64,000 bases of DNA. It comes from Nocardioides luteus. Lineage in GTDB: Bacteria; Actinomycetota; Actinomycetes; Propionibacteriales; Nocardioidaceae. The first letter of the stretch is position 1; the number at the start of each line of letters is the position of its first letter. The notes beneath the pieces were generated by a model. The model was not told where the DNA came from, ran no database searches, and saw only the letters and a list, made by a program, of their open reading frames with translations. Of the stretch, positions 8,396 to 17,024 are shown piece after piece. The DNA lies in NCBI RefSeq assembly GCF_000960475.2, contig NZ_JZDQ02000004.1, forward strand, positions 62,001 through 126,000. The letters are read 5' to 3'. A program made the translations under genes and the position numbers.

Positions 8396-8866
8396 TCAGT
8401 CGAGGCACCACTCGTTTCCCTCGGGGTCCTGCATGACGATGAAGCCGTTGCTCATCGGCGGGTCGGGCTCGAAGCGGCGGACCCGGGTGGCGCCGAGGGC
8501 GACGACCCGCTCGCACTCGGCCTCCAGCGCTGCCATCCGCTCCTCGCCCTGCAGCCCCGGAGCGGCCCGGACGTCGAGGTGGACACGGTTCTTCGCGGTC
8601 TTCGACTCCGGCACGCGCTGGAAGAAGACGCGCGGACCGGTGCCGGCGGGATCCTCGATCGCCGAGGCGTTGTTGCGCTGGTCCTCCGGCACCCCGACAC
8701 GAGCGAGGAACTCGTCCCAGGCGTCCAGCGGGTCGCTGCCCTCGGGAACCTCGACTCCCGGCGGACCGGGGTGGACGTAGCCGAGCACGTCACGCCAGAA
8801 CGTGGAGAGGGCGCGGGGGTCGTGTGCGTCGAAGGTGACCTGGAAGGTGCGGGTCTCGTGAGCCAT
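8396..8866 (-). CDS. VOC family (glyoxalase-like) protein
   Basis: A 156-residue protein with two glyoxalase_6-type half-domains: TFQVTFDAHDPRALSTFWRD at the N-terminus and NRVHLDVRAAP, ending MQDPEGNEWCLD. Such proteins are usually metal-dependent dioxygenases, isomerases or resistance proteins, but this subgroup (HDPRALSTFW..VLGY) has no defined reaction. It lies upstream of a GNAT gene on the same strand and probably shares its transcript. Confidence 0.85.
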   Translation of the reverse strand: MAHETRTFQVTFDAHDPRALSTFWRDVLGYVHPGPPGVEVPEGSDPLDAWDEFLARVGVPEDQRNNASAIEDPAGTGPRVFFQRVPESKTAKNRVHLDVRAAPGLQGEERMAALEAECERVVALGATRVRRFEPDPPMSNGFIVMQDPEGNEWCLD

Positions 8867-8905
8867 GGCCCCACCCTGACACCGATTCAGGACAGTCGGC
8901 GTCCG

Positions 8906-9403
8906 CTATCGACGAGTCGGCTGTCGACGGTGGGTGGGAACGTGCAGCCCGAGGCCGCGACGCTCCTCCAGCCGTACGGCGATCATCGGCACCACGATCG
9001 AGGCAGCGACGAGGTGGGTCAGGCAGAGCACGCCGACGAAGGTCAGGTCGAACTCGAAGAACGGCAGCACGTCGGGGACCAGGGACAGCCCGGTCAGCAC
9101 GATCATGGTGATCTGGAAGGTCGAGCGCGGCATCGTCGCCACCCGGATGATCACCTCGGCGATGATGATCCCGATCACCGAGCAGTAGACGGTGAGCATC
9201 GGGAACGCCGAGATCGGTACGTCACCCACGCTGCTCCCGAAGTCGACGCCCGCCACCTTGGCGATCACGGCCATGAGCGTCGTGACGACCGCGGCGATGG
9301 CCGTGGCCACCAGCCCGCGCGGCCACACCGGCGTGGGACGCTCCCGGTCCGGGGTAGCCTCCACCGCCTTGGTCTGCCTGTGCTCGGGGAGGTAGAGGGT
9401 CAT
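8906..9403 (-). CDS. DUF6069-like four-helix membrane protein
   Basis: A 165-residue membrane protein with four predicted transmembrane segments (around residues 32-52, 67-89, 97-117 and 125-147). The arrangement ATAIAAVVTTLMAVIAKVAG, then MLTVYCSVIGIIIAEV, and the last helix with HLVAASIVVPMIAVRL resembles DUF6069 proteins; function is unknown. ATG 9403 was chosen because AAGGAG sits 7 bp before it; a longer in-frame start exists at 9433. It appears monocistronic, and the 112 bp upstream (to 9515) hold no gene. Confidence 0.7.
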   Translation of the reverse strand: MTLYLPEHRQTKAVEATPDRERPTPVWPRGLVATAIAAVVTTLMAVIAKVAGVDFGSSVGDVPISAFPMLTVYCSVIGIIIAEVIIRVATMPRSTFQITMIVLTGLSLVPDVLPFFEFDLTFVGVLCLTHLVAASIVVPMIAVRLEERRGLGLHVPTHRRQPTRR

Positions 9404-9515
9404 CAGGTGCTCCTTGATTGATACTGCAACCAAATCACACTAAGCGTGACCCTCTACCACGACCGCATCCAGATGCGCGCAAACAGGCGTGATTCGCGCC
9501 ACCTGCGCGTCGGTG

Positions 9516-11888
9516 TCACGCCCCGACGTACGTCGCCAGGTGCTCGCCGGTGAGCGTCGACTTCTTCGCGACGAGCTCGGCGGGCGTACCTTCGAAGACG
9601 ACCAGGCCGCCGTCGTGACCGGCGCCCGGGCCGAGGTCGATGATCCAGTCGGCGTGAGCCATGACGGCCTGATGGTGCTCGATCACGATGACCGACTTGC
9701 CGGCGTCGACCAGCTTGTCCAGCAGCGCGAGCAGGTTGTCCACGTCGGCGAGGTGGAGGCCGGTGGTCGGCTCGTCGAGGACGTACGTCCCGCCCTTCTC
9801 CCCCAGGTGCATGGCCAGCTTGATCCGCTGCCGCTCACCACCGGAGAGGGTGTTGAGGGGCTGGCCGAGCTTGAGGTAGCCGAGGCCGACGTCGGTCATC
9901 CGCTCCAGGATCTTGGCGGCCGGGGGCACCTTCGACTCGCCCGTGGAGAAGAACTCGTGCGCCTGGGCGACCGAGAGGTCGAGCACCTCGGCGATGTTGA
10001 GCCCACCGAGACGGTATTCCAGCACCAGCGCCTGGAACCGCTTGCCGCCGCAGTCCTCGCAGGGCGAGGCGACGGTCTCCATGAACCCGAGCTCGGTGTA
10101 GATCATCCCGTTGCCCTTGCAGGTCGGGCAGGCACCCTCGGAGTTGGCCGAGAAGAGCGCCGGCTTGACCCCGTTGGCCTTCGCGAACGCCTTGCGGATC
10201 GGCTCGAGCAGACCGGTGTAGGTCGCCGGGTTGCTCCGCCGCGACCCCTTGATCGCGCTCTGGTCGACGAACTCGACGTCCTCGCTCGCGGGGATGGAGC
10301 CGTGGATCAGGGACGACTTGCCCGAGCCGGCGACGCCGGTGACGACCGTCAGCACGCCGAGGGGGATGTCGACGTCGACGTTGCGCAGGTTGTGGGAGGT
10401 CGCCCCACGGATCTCCAGCTTCCCCTTCGGTGTGCGGACGGTCTCCTTGAGCGAGGCCCGGTGGCCGAGGTGGCGCCCGGTGAGGGTGTCGGCCTCCGCG
10501 AGCCCCTCGAAGGTGCCTTCGAAGCAGATCGTGCCGCCGTCGCTTCCGGCGCCGGGACCGAGGTCGACGACGTGGTCGGCGATCGCGATCGTCTCCGGCT
10601 TGTGCTCGACGACCAGGACGGTGTTGCCCTTGTCGCGCAGGTCGAGGAGCAGCTTGTTCATCCGCTGGATGTCGTGCGGGTGCAGCCCGACCGTCGGCTC
10701 GTCGAAGACGTAGGTCACGTCGGTCAGTGCCGAGCCGAGGTGACGGACCATCTTCGTACGCTGCGCCTCACCGCCGCTCAGGGTCCCCGAGGGCCGGTCG
10801 AGGGAGAGATAGCCCAGGCCGATCTCGACGAACGAGTCGAACAGGTGCAGCAGGCCGGCGACCAGCGGCGCCACGCCCGGGTCGTCGATGCTCCGCAGCC
10901 ACTCCGCCGCATCGGTGACCTGCATCGCGCACACGTCGGCGATCGACTTGCCGCGGATCTTCGAGGAGAGGGCGGACTCGTTGAGCCGGGTGCCACCACA
11001 GGCCGGGCACGGCTTGAAGACGGCCGCCGCCTCCACGAACTTCTTGATGTGCGGCTGCAGCGCCTCGACGTCCTTGCTGAACATCGACTTGCGGATCTTC
11101 GGGATCAGGCCCTCGTAGGTCGCGTTGATGCCCTCGAGCTTGATCTTGCGCGGCTCGGCGTAGAGCAGGTCGTGGCGCTGCTCCTCGGTGAGGTCCTTGA
11201 TGGGTACGTCCGCAGGCACGACCACCTTGAACGCAGCCACCATCCACCCGTCGGCGGTGTAGCCGGGCACCAGGATCGCCCCGTCGACCAGGGACTTCGA
11301 CTCGTCGATGATCACCGCGAGGTCGAGGTCGGAGATCGTCCCGCGGCCCTCGCACTCGGCACACATGCCACCGAGATAGACGGCGTCCTTGACGATCTTC
11401 TTCTCGCCGTTGGGGCCCGTCATCACGCCCGACGCCCGGGTGGTGGGGATGTTGAAGGAGAACGCGGTCGGCCCGCCGATGAACGGCTCCCCCAGCCGGC
11501 TGAACAACGAGCGCAGCATCGCGTGGGCGTCGGTGACCGTGCCCAGCGTCGAGCGCGGGTTGGCGCCGAGCCGCTCCTGGTCGACCAGGATGGCGGTGGT
11601 CAGCCCCTCCATCGCATCGACCTCGGGTCGCGGCAGGCTCGGCATGAAACCCTGGATGAAGGTCGAGTAGGTCTCGTCGATCAGCCGTCGCGACTCGGCC
11701 GCGATCGTCCCGAAGACCAGCGACGACTTCCCGGATCCCGACACGCCGGTGAACACCGAGAGCCGGCGCTTGGGGATCTCGACCGAGATGTCCTTGAGGT
11801 TGTTCTGCCGGGCCCCCTGGACCCGGATCACGTCGTGCGTGTCTGCGCTGTGCTCGCTGTTGTGCTCGTTCGAGCCGGGGTCGGTCAT
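9516..11888 (-). CDS. UvrA-like ATP-binding protein (short, drug-resistance type)
   Basis: A 790-residue tandem ABC ATPase, shorter than true UvrA (about 940-970). Each half has a Walker A (GVSGSGKSS and GVAGSGKSS) and a signature (LSGGEAQR and LSGGERQR). Cysteine pairs CPACGG and CPTCKG...CEDCGG mark zinc modules. The reduced insertion between the first Walker A and signature fits the UvrA2/DrrC-like class, linked to resistance to DNA-binding drugs, rather than nucleotide-excision repair with UvrB. Start ATG 11888 ([14 protein letters not shown]) excludes a low-complexity extension. Monocistronic. Confidence 0.88.
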   Translation of the reverse strand: MTDPGSNEHNSEHSADTHDVIRVQGARQNNLKDISVEIPKRRLSVFTGVSGSGKSSLVFGTIAAESRRLIDETYSTFIQGFMPSLPRPEVDAMEGLTTAILVDQERLGANPRSTLGTVTDAHAMLRSLFSRLGEPFIGGPTAFSFNIPTTRASGVMTGPNGEKKIVKDAVYLGGMCAECEGRGTISDLDLAVIIDESKSLVDGAILVPGYTADGWMVAAFKVVVPADVPIKDLTEEQRHDLLYAEPRKIKLEGINATYEGLIPKIRKSMFSKDVEALQPHIKKFVEAAAVFKPCPACGGTRLNESALSSKIRGKSIADVCAMQVTDAAEWLRSIDDPGVAPLVAGLLHLFDSFVEIGLGYLSLDRPSGTLSGGEAQRTKMVRHLGSALTDVTYVFDEPTVGLHPHDIQRMNKLLLDLRDKGNTVLVVEHKPETIAIADHVVDLGPGAGSDGGTICFEGTFEGLAEADTLTGRHLGHRASLKETVRTPKGKLEIRGATSHNLRNVDVDIPLGVLTVVTGVAGSGKSSLIHGSIPASEDVEFVDQSAIKGSRRSNPATYTGLLEPIRKAFAKANGVKPALFSANSEGACPTCKGNGMIYTELGFMETVASPCEDCGGKRFQALVLEYRLGGLNIAEVLDLSVAQAHEFFSTGESKVPPAAKILERMTDVGLGYLKLGQPLNTLSGGERQRIKLAMHLGEKGGTYVLDEPTTGLHLADVDNLLALLDKLVDAGKSVIVIEHHQAVMAHADWIIDLGPGAGHDGGLVVFEGTPAELVAKKSTLTGEHLATYVGA

Positions 11889-11937
11889 GGCGATCAGGCT
11901 AGTCGGAGGCGTGAATCCAGGCCTGCACATTCGTGAC

Positions 11938-12360
11938 TCACTTGATCTGCTGGAGACGGATCGTGTTGCCGGCCGGGTCGCGGAAGGAGCAGTCCCGCAT
12001 GCCCCAGTCCTGATCGGTCGGCTCCGACATGATCTCGCCGCCGGCGGCATCGATGCCGGCCTGGATCTTCTCGAAGGCGGCGTCGACGTCCGGCGAGGAG
12101 AGCATGAGGCTGGCGAAGGTTCCCTTGGCCATCATCTCGAGGATGGTCCGGCCCTCGTCCTCGCTGATGTTGGGGTCGGCGAGCGGCGGGTAGAGCACGA
12201 CGCTCACAGCGGGCTGGGAGGGCGGTCCGATGGTGAGCCAGCGCATCGCCTCGTACCCGACGTCCTTCCTCACCTCGAATCCCAGCAGGTCGCGGTAGAA
12301 CCTCAGCGACGCCTCGGGGTCGGTGTGCGGAAGGTAGCTGTGGCAGATGTTGATGTCCAT
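11938..12360 (-). CDS. VOC family (glyoxalase/bleomycin-resistance-like) protein
   Basis: A 140-residue VOC protein: [40 protein letters not shown], and C-terminal [18 protein letters not shown], the standard paired beta-alpha-beta-beta-beta arrangement with metal ligands H7 and a C-terminal residue. It follows an AraC-type regulator by five bases on the same strand, a very common actinobacterial pair, so it is likely the regulator's coexpressed partner. Reaction unknown. Confidence 0.87.
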   Translation of the reverse strand: MDINICHSYLPHTDPEASLRFYRDLLGFEVRKDVGYEAMRWLTIGPPSQPAVSVVLYPPLADPNISEDEGRTILEMMAKGTFASLMLSSPDVDAAFEKIQAGIDAAGGEIMSEPTDQDWGMRDCSFRDPAGNTIRLQQIK

Positions 12361-12365
12361 GGACC

Positions 12366-12827
12366 TCAACCTATGTAGGGATCCGGCACCTTCGCTTCTC
12401 GATTTCTGACCGGTCTGGTGACCTGTTTCGAGACGCAGGGCGGGATGCCGGCCCCACCGCTCGTCGCCTTGTCGCGGTAGACGCTCGGCGACATCCCGAC
12501 GAGCTCGCTGAACCGCGTGGAGAACGTCCCGAGCGAGCCGAAACCGACCGCGAAGCAGATGTCGGTGACGCTGAGGTCCCCGCGCCGCAGCAGGGTCATC
12601 GCCCGCTCCACCCGGCGGGTCATCAGGTAGGAGTAGGGCGGCTCGCCATAGGCCTTGCGGAACTCCCTGCTCAGGTGACCGGCAGACATGTGTACGCCGC
12701 TGGCCAGCGCCTCCACGTCCAGCGGCTGGGCGTACTCGCGGTCGATCCGGTCCTTGACCTTCCGCAGCAGCTTCAGGTCGCGCAACCGCTGCTCCTGGCT
12801 CTGCGCGCCACCGGGTCTGGTCGTCAC
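12366..12827 (-). CDS. AraC family transcriptional regulator (HTH only)
   Basis: A 153-residue protein consisting almost entirely of the AraC DNA-binding module: [39 protein letters not shown] (first helix-turn-helix) and [20 protein letters not shown] followed by GMSPSVYR (second). It has no ligand-binding domain. GTG 12827 was chosen because GGAGGATC ends a few bases before it, although the frame stays open to 12950. It is cotranscribed with the VOC gene below. Divergent from the small Cys/His gene at 12940. Confidence 0.85.
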   Translation of the reverse strand: MTTRPGGAQSQEQRLRDLKLLRKVKDRIDREYAQPLDVEALASGVHMSAGHLSREFRKAYGEPPYSYLMTRRVERAMTLLRRGDLSVTDICFAVGFGSLGTFSTRFSELVGMSPSVYRDKATSGGAGIPPCVSKQVTRPVRNREAKVPDPYIG

Positions 12828-12939
12828 CCTCCGATCCTCCCATTTGATGAATCTGCCGCGTGTCGAAGTAAAGATGTCGAAATCGGGCGCGCACACTCGT
12901 GGAGTAGGTGAAGGCACAGAACACGGATAGGAGAAAGTC

Positions 12940-13110
12940 ATGTGGGACACAGCTCAGGACACCGAGAACACCAACGTACACAGCTTCCCGATGTCGCACT
13001 TCCTGCCGTGCCCGCGCTGCGGCCACGAAGTGCACACCTACCTCGCGTGCAGCGACACCTGCCCCTGCGCCCCCGTGATCATGCCCGGCAGCGTCTCGCT
13101 CGCCGCCTGA
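12940..13110 (+). CDS. 56-residue Cys/His-rich small protein (MWDT family, copy 1)
   Basis: Reads MWDTAQDTENTNVHSFPMSH and continues FLPCPRCGHEVHTYLACSDT, CPCAPVIMPGSVSLAA. The TAGGAGAAAG ribosome site is 4-5 bp before the ATG. It shares the layout MWDT..V.SF..SH..PC..CGH..H..L.C...C.C with the product at 23003, so the two are clearly paralogues. The CxxCGHxxH plus CxxxCxC pattern suggests a small zinc-binding knuckle. No signal peptide or membrane segment. Function unknown and I do not recognise a named family. It faces a response regulator gene that ends 10 bp away. Confidence 0.8.
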   Translation: MWDTAQDTENTNVHSFPMSHFLPCPRCGHEVHTYLACSDTCPCAPVIMPGSVSLAA

Positions 13111-13120
13111 TCCAGCCCGG

Positions 13121-13792
13121 TCAGATCTTGAGGCCCGACTCGATTGCGAAGACGACCAGCTGGGCGCGGTCACGGGCATGCAGCTTCACCATCGCGCGCG
13201 AGACGTGGGTGCGGACGGTGTCCGGGCTGACCACGAGCTCGGCGGCGATCTCGGCGTTGGAGCGGCCGGTCGCCACCCAGGCGACCATCTCCCGCTCACG
13301 CTCGGTCAGGTCACCGAGCCGCGGATGCGGGTTGGCGGCCCGGCGGGAGGAGCCGAACTCCTCGATCACCCGCCTGGTCACCGTCGGCGCGAGCAGCGAG
13401 CCGCCGTCGGCGACGACGCGGATCGCATCCAGCAGCGCGACCGGCTCGGCGTCCTTGAGCAGGAAGCCGCTCGCACCCAGCCGGAGCGCCTCGAAGACGT
13501 ACTCGTCGAGCTCGAAGGTCGTCAGCATCACCACCCGTACGTCCTTCAGGGAGGCGTCGCGAGTGACCTGCTCCAGCATCCCGAGCCCGTCGAGGACCGG
13601 CATCCGGATGTCGCAGAGCACGACGTCGGGGTGGGTGCGGCGCAGCATCGGCAGCGCGGCACTGCCGTCGGCGGCCTCGCCGACGACCTCCAGATCGGGC
13701 TCGGCGCCGATCATCGTCGCCAGGCCCATGCGTACCAGGGGCTGGTCATCGACCAGAGCGACGCTGATCTTCCCCGGATCAACACTGCTCAT
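13121..13792 (-). CDS. NarL/LuxR-type response regulator
   Basis: A 223-residue response regulator. The receiver domain covers residues 9-125 with acidic pocket DD15-16 and phospho-acceptor D61 in VVLCDIRMPVLDG; the LuxR helix-turn-helix spans about 155-215 (LTEREREMVAWVATGRSNAE, then LVVSPDTVRTHVSR). Its ATG overlaps... the stop of the kinase gene upstream at 13789-13792, so the kinase and regulator are translationally coupled. It probably controls the divergent ABC-2 exporter at 15106, the usual arrangement for such systems; that is inference. Confidence 0.92.
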   Translation of the reverse strand: MSSVDPGKISVALVDDQPLVRMGLATMIGAEPDLEVVGEAADGSAALPMLRRTHPDVVLCDIRMPVLDGLGMLEQVTRDASLKDVRVVMLTTFELDEYVFEALRLGASGFLLKDAEPVALLDAIRVVADGGSLLAPTVTRRVIEEFGSSRRAANPHPRLGDLTEREREMVAWVATGRSNAEIAAELVVSPDTVRTHVSRAMVKLHARDRAQLVVFAIESGLKI

Positions 13793-14973
13793 GCCAGCCC
13801 CTCCGCGCCACCCGCCGAGGACCCAGAAAGCGGGATGGAAGCCCGCAGCCGGAAGCCCCGTACCTCCGGCCCCGCCTCTAGGGTGCCCCCAAGTGCCTCC
13901 ACGCGCGACCGCATTCCCACAATTCCCATCCCAGGACGCCTTTCTTTGCCCGGGATGTCCGATCCCCGCCCGTCGTCGCGCACCGTCACGACCATCTCAG
14001 CTCCGGACGAGGCGACGACCGAGACCTCGGCTCGCGACGCACCGGCATGCCGCAGCACGTTGGTGAGCCCCTCCTGGACCACCGCGTAGGCAGCCCGCTC
14101 GGCCTCCGCCGGCGCCGAGGTCACCTCGAGTCGGAGCGAGACGTCCAGACCGCCGGAGCGCACCCGCTCGACCAGGGCGGGCAGGTCGGCGAGCCCGTGC
14201 TCCGGCGCCCGTGGCGCCGACCCGGCGGGGGCGTCCGTGTCGGTCAGCCGGGCCAGCTGGCGGCGGAGCAGGTCCAGGGACTCCTTGCTCTCGGCACGGA
14301 TGGCCTCCAGGTTGCGGCGGGCCGCCTCGGGGTCCCGGTCGAGCACGTGCAGCGCGGCGCCGGCCTGCATCGCGATCACTGCCAGCCCGTGCCCGACGCC
14401 GTCGTGCAGGTCGGTGGCCATCCGGACCCGCTCGTCGCTGACCGCACGGCGCTGCCGCTGGGCGCGGGCCTCGTTGCGCGAGCGCAGCGCGGTGGCGATC
14501 GCACCGCTCGCGGCGATGAGCGCCACCTGCCCGAAGGCCTGCCACGTCGAGATGTCACCCTCGAGTCCCGCTCCCGAGCGCCACGGCCTGGCTGCGGGAC
14601 CACCGTCGAATCGTGGCCCGTCCGGGTTCAGCAAGATCCCGGCAACCACCAGCACGGCAGCCAGGAGAGCCCACCCGACCCAACGTCGCGGGGGCGAGGA
14701 CAGCGCCACCGCGAAAGTGACCGCGGGGAGCGCCATGAAGATGGGACCCTCGGAGTATCCCGCAGCGAAGTAGCCGCCGACGCAGAGTCCGCTCGCGGCG
14801 AGCATCCAGGCCCGCGGCCGGGTCAGCAGCACCGGGAGCACCGCGGCGAGAGCGAGCAGCGCGCCCAGCGCGGCCGGCCCCCGGGTGTCGGCGCGGGCGT
14901 TGCTGCCCAGCGAGCCGACCAGCTCCACCACGACGACGAGCCACGGCAGCCAGTGGCGATGGATCCGGGACAT
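13789..14973 (-). CDS. NarL-type sensor histidine kinase
   Basis: A 394-residue kinase. Residues 1-165 contain several hydrophobic segments forming a membrane sensor with little extracellular loop. The HisKA_3 dimerisation motif MATDLHDGVGHGLAVIAMQA places the phosphorylated histidine at H190. The ATPase domain shows VVQEGLTNVLRHAGAS (N box), VRDDGRGSD and GMGIVGMRSRV (G boxes). ATG 14973 (MSRIHRHWLPWLVVV) is the natural start; the frame is open much further but the extension is non-coding in character. Small membrane-sensing kinases of this kind often watch envelope stress or peptide antibiotics. Confidence 0.92.
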   Translation of the reverse strand: MSRIHRHWLPWLVVVVELVGSLGSNARADTRGPAALGALLALAAVLPVLLTRPRAWMLAASGLCVGGYFAAGYSEGPIFMALPAVTFAVALSSPPRRWVGWALLAAVLVVAGILLNPDGPRFDGGPAARPWRSGAGLEGDISTWQAFGQVALIAASGAIATALRSRNEARAQRQRRAVSDERVRMATDLHDGVGHGLAVIAMQAGAALHVLDRDPEAARRNLEAIRAESKESLDLLRRQLARLTDTDAPAGSAPRAPEHGLADLPALVERVRSGGLDVSLRLEVTSAPAEAERAAYAVVQEGLTNVLRHAGASRAEVSVVASSGAEMVVTVRDDGRGSDIPGKERRPGMGIVGMRSRVEALGGTLEAGPEVRGFRLRASIPLSGSSAGGAEGLA

Positions 14974-15105
14974 GGACACACCGTAGTTCGCGCGGGCGCC
15001 CGAGACGTACGACAGACATGGCCGACGGCCTACGCAGATCTGCGTAACCCGGAGCCTCCGCGACGCCGACGCCAGCCCAGGGGTGGTCACGAGAGCGTGG
15101 GAGGC

Positions 15106-16014
15106 ATGAACGAACTCGTGGTTGAGACCGACGGGCTGACCAAGCGGTACGGCGACAGGCTCGCCGTCGACCGGGTCAGCATGACCGTCGAGCGCGGCGA
15201 GGTGTACGGCTTCCTCGGCCCCAACGGGGCCGGCAAGACGACCACCTTGCGGATGATGCTCGGCCTGATCCGGCCCACGGCCGGCTCGGCCCGCATCCTG
15301 GGGCAGCCCGCCGGGCGCCCCGACGTCACCGCACGAATCGGGGCCCTGATCGAGGGTCCCGGCTTCTACCCCTACCTGAGCGGGCGCGACAACCTGCGTA
15401 CGCTCGCCCGCTACCGCCGCCTGCCCGACACCGAGCTGGACCGGGTGCTGGAGCTGGTCGACCTCACCGACCGCGCGAAGGACGCCTTCAAGGGCTACTC
15501 GCTCGGAATGAAGCAGCGCCTCGGCGTCGCCGCCGCGATGCTCGGCTCCCCCGACCTGCTCGTGCTCGACGAGCCGACCAACGGGCTCGACCCGGCCGGC
15601 ATGGCCGACATGCGCGCCCTGGTCGTCTCCCTGGCAGAGGCCGGCCAGACGGTGATCCTCTCCAGCCACATCCTGGCCGAGGTGCAGGAGATCTGTGACC
15701 GCGTCGGCGTCATCAGCAACGGCCGTCTGCTGCGCGAGTCGACCGTCGCCGAGCTGCGCGGCGGAGCCACGCTTCGCCTCCGGGCGACCCCTGAGGACGC
15801 CGCCCTGGCCATTGTCATGCGGTCGGCCGGCGAGGACGGCGTACGCCGCCTCGGCGACGGCGCACTCGAGATCGGTCTGCCTGCCACCGCCGCTCCCCGG
15901 CTCGTCAAGGAGCTGGTCGGCGCCGGGGTCGACGTCCACGAGGTCACCGCTGCGGAGCGGTCCCTCGAGGACGTGTTCTTCGAGATGACCAGCACGAAGG
16001 AGCTCGTGTCATGA
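15106..16014 (+). CDS. ABC transporter ATP-binding protein (ABC-2 exporter)
   Basis: A 302-residue ATPase. Walker A GPNGAGKTTT at about residues 39-48, signature YSLGMKQRLG, Walker B LLVLDEPTNGLDP and H-loop SSHIL are all intact. The C-terminal 80 residues form the short domain common in bacitracin/bleomycin-type exporters (CcmA/NatA-like). It overlaps the permease gene by ATGA and is divergent from the two-component system at 13121-14973. Export of an antibiotic or lipid is plausible but not shown. Confidence 0.92.
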   Translation: MNELVVETDGLTKRYGDRLAVDRVSMTVERGEVYGFLGPNGAGKTTTLRMMLGLIRPTAGSARILGQPAGRPDVTARIGALIEGPGFYPYLSGRDNLRTLARYRRLPDTELDRVLELVDLTDRAKDAFKGYSLGMKQRLGVAAAMLGSPDLLVLDEPTNGLDPAGMADMRALVVSLAEAGQTVILSSHILAEVQEICDRVGVISNGRLLRESTVAELRGGATLRLRATPEDAALAIVMRSAGEDGVRRLGDGALEIGLPATAAPRLVKELVGAGVDVHEVTAAERSLEDVFFEMTSTKELVS

Positions 16015-16856
16015 ACGCACTGATCAACAGCACCAGCGCCGAGCTGCTGCGCCTGCGCAAGTGGTCGGCGACCTGGGTCGTCGTGGGCGCCTGGATGGCG
16101 CTGGCCCTCGCTTTCGGCTATGTCTTCAACTACGTCGCGTACGTCTCGGGAGAGGAGAACTTCACCAGCGACGGCGGCACCCGCGCGGGCCTGCTCGCCC
16201 AGATGCTCCCGCCGGCCCTGCCGGACATCCTGGTCCAGGGGCTGCCGATGTTCGGCGGCGCGCTCGCCATGGTGATCGGCGCGCTGGCCGCCGGCAACGG
16301 CTTCGGCTGGGGCACCTGGAAGACGGTCTTCACCCAGGGTCCGTCACGGCTGGCGACCGTCGGTGGCTCGCTGCTCGCGGTGACCCTCATCGTCGTGGCG
16401 ATGATCACCGCGACCCTCGTCCTCTACCTCGGCGTCTCGTCCCTGATCGCCGTCACCGAGGGCCACGAGATCGCGATGCCCTCGCTGGAGGCGGTCGCCA
16501 AGGCGTACGGCACCGGGTTCCTGGTCCTGGAGATGTGGGCCGTGCTGGGGTTCCTGGTCGGCGTGATCGCCAAGGGGCCCTCCATCGCGGTCGGCCTGGG
16601 GCTGGTCTGGGCGTTGGTCGTCGAGAACCTGCTGCGCGGCGTCGGCGGGCTGATCTCCGCGGTCGAGACCTTCACCCACGTGCTCCCCGGCACCGCCGGC
16701 GGGTCGCTGGTCGGTGCGCTGGTCGGCGACCAGTCCGGGACTCCGGGCGTCGTCACCACGATCGGAGGCGAGCAGGCGCTGATCACCGTCGCCGCGTACG
16801 TCCTGGTCGCGGTGGTCGCCGCGGTGGTCCTGATGAGGCGGCGGGACCTGGCCTGA
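16011..16856 (+). CDS. ABC-2 type transporter permease
   Basis: A 281-residue membrane protein with six predicted transmembrane helices, the first at about residues 20-40 (WVVVGAWMALALAFGYVF) and the last at the extreme C-terminus followed by MRRRDLA, a typical ABC-2 ending. A large loop lies after helix one. Pairs with the ATPase at 15106 through a four-base overlap. A strong hairpin 22 bp after its stop closes the operon. Confidence 0.88.
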   Translation: MNALINSTSAELLRLRKWSATWVVVGAWMALALAFGYVFNYVAYVSGEENFTSDGGTRAGLLAQMLPPALPDILVQGLPMFGGALAMVIGALAAGNGFGWGTWKTVFTQGPSRLATVGGSLLAVTLIVVAMITATLVLYLGVSSLIAVTEGHEIAMPSLEAVAKAYGTGFLVLEMWAVLGFLVGVIAKGPSIAVGLGLVWALVVENLLRGVGGLISAVETFTHVLPGTAGGSLVGALVGDQSGTPGVVTTIGGEQALITVAAYVLVAVVAAVVLMRRRDLA

Positions 16857-16877
16857 CCTCGGGAAACATCGCTCTAG

Positions 16878-16916
16878 CACACGCCGGGACGGGTCCGTGA
16901 CACGTCTCGGCGTGTG
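16878..16916 (+). terminator. Hairpin terminator after the ABC-2 operon
   Basis: A 14-bp inverted repeat with one G-T pair: CACACGCCGGGACG (16878-16891) and CGTCTCGGCGTGTG (16903-16916), loop 11 nt. It lies between the permease stop and the met promoter region. There is no T-tract, as is common in high-GC actinobacteria. Confidence 0.65.
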
Positions 16917-16945
16917 ACCGACAATCGGGATGTGATCCTCGTTAA

Positions 16946-16964
16946 GTCTACTGTTTTGGTGGAC
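16946..16964. promoter_or_regulatory. Imperfect inverted repeat upstream of metQ
   Basis: GTCTAC (16946-16951) and GTGGAC (16959-16964) form a 6-bp dyad with one mismatch and a 7-nt spacer, 61 bp before the metQ start. It is the only evident symmetric element there and could be an operator for a methionine/sulfur regulator. No SAM riboswitch conserved core is visible. Confidence 0.3.
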
Positions 16965-17024
16965 AACAACCAGGTTGCCCGCTCTCAATGTCGAGACTCT
17001 CCCGTCTAGAAGAGGTTCCCACCC

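Noticed and set aside
14974..15939. Long N-terminal extension of the histidine kinase frame, overlapping the ABC ATPase gene
   Set aside because: The extension lacks any kinase or sensor character and would cover a well-supported ATPase gene; MSRIHRHW at 14973 is a natural membrane-protein start.
16917..17024. Possible SAM riboswitch before metQ
   Set aside because: I looked for the SAM-I/SAM-IV type conserved core and for a long structured leader; only a short dyad (16946-16964) is present.
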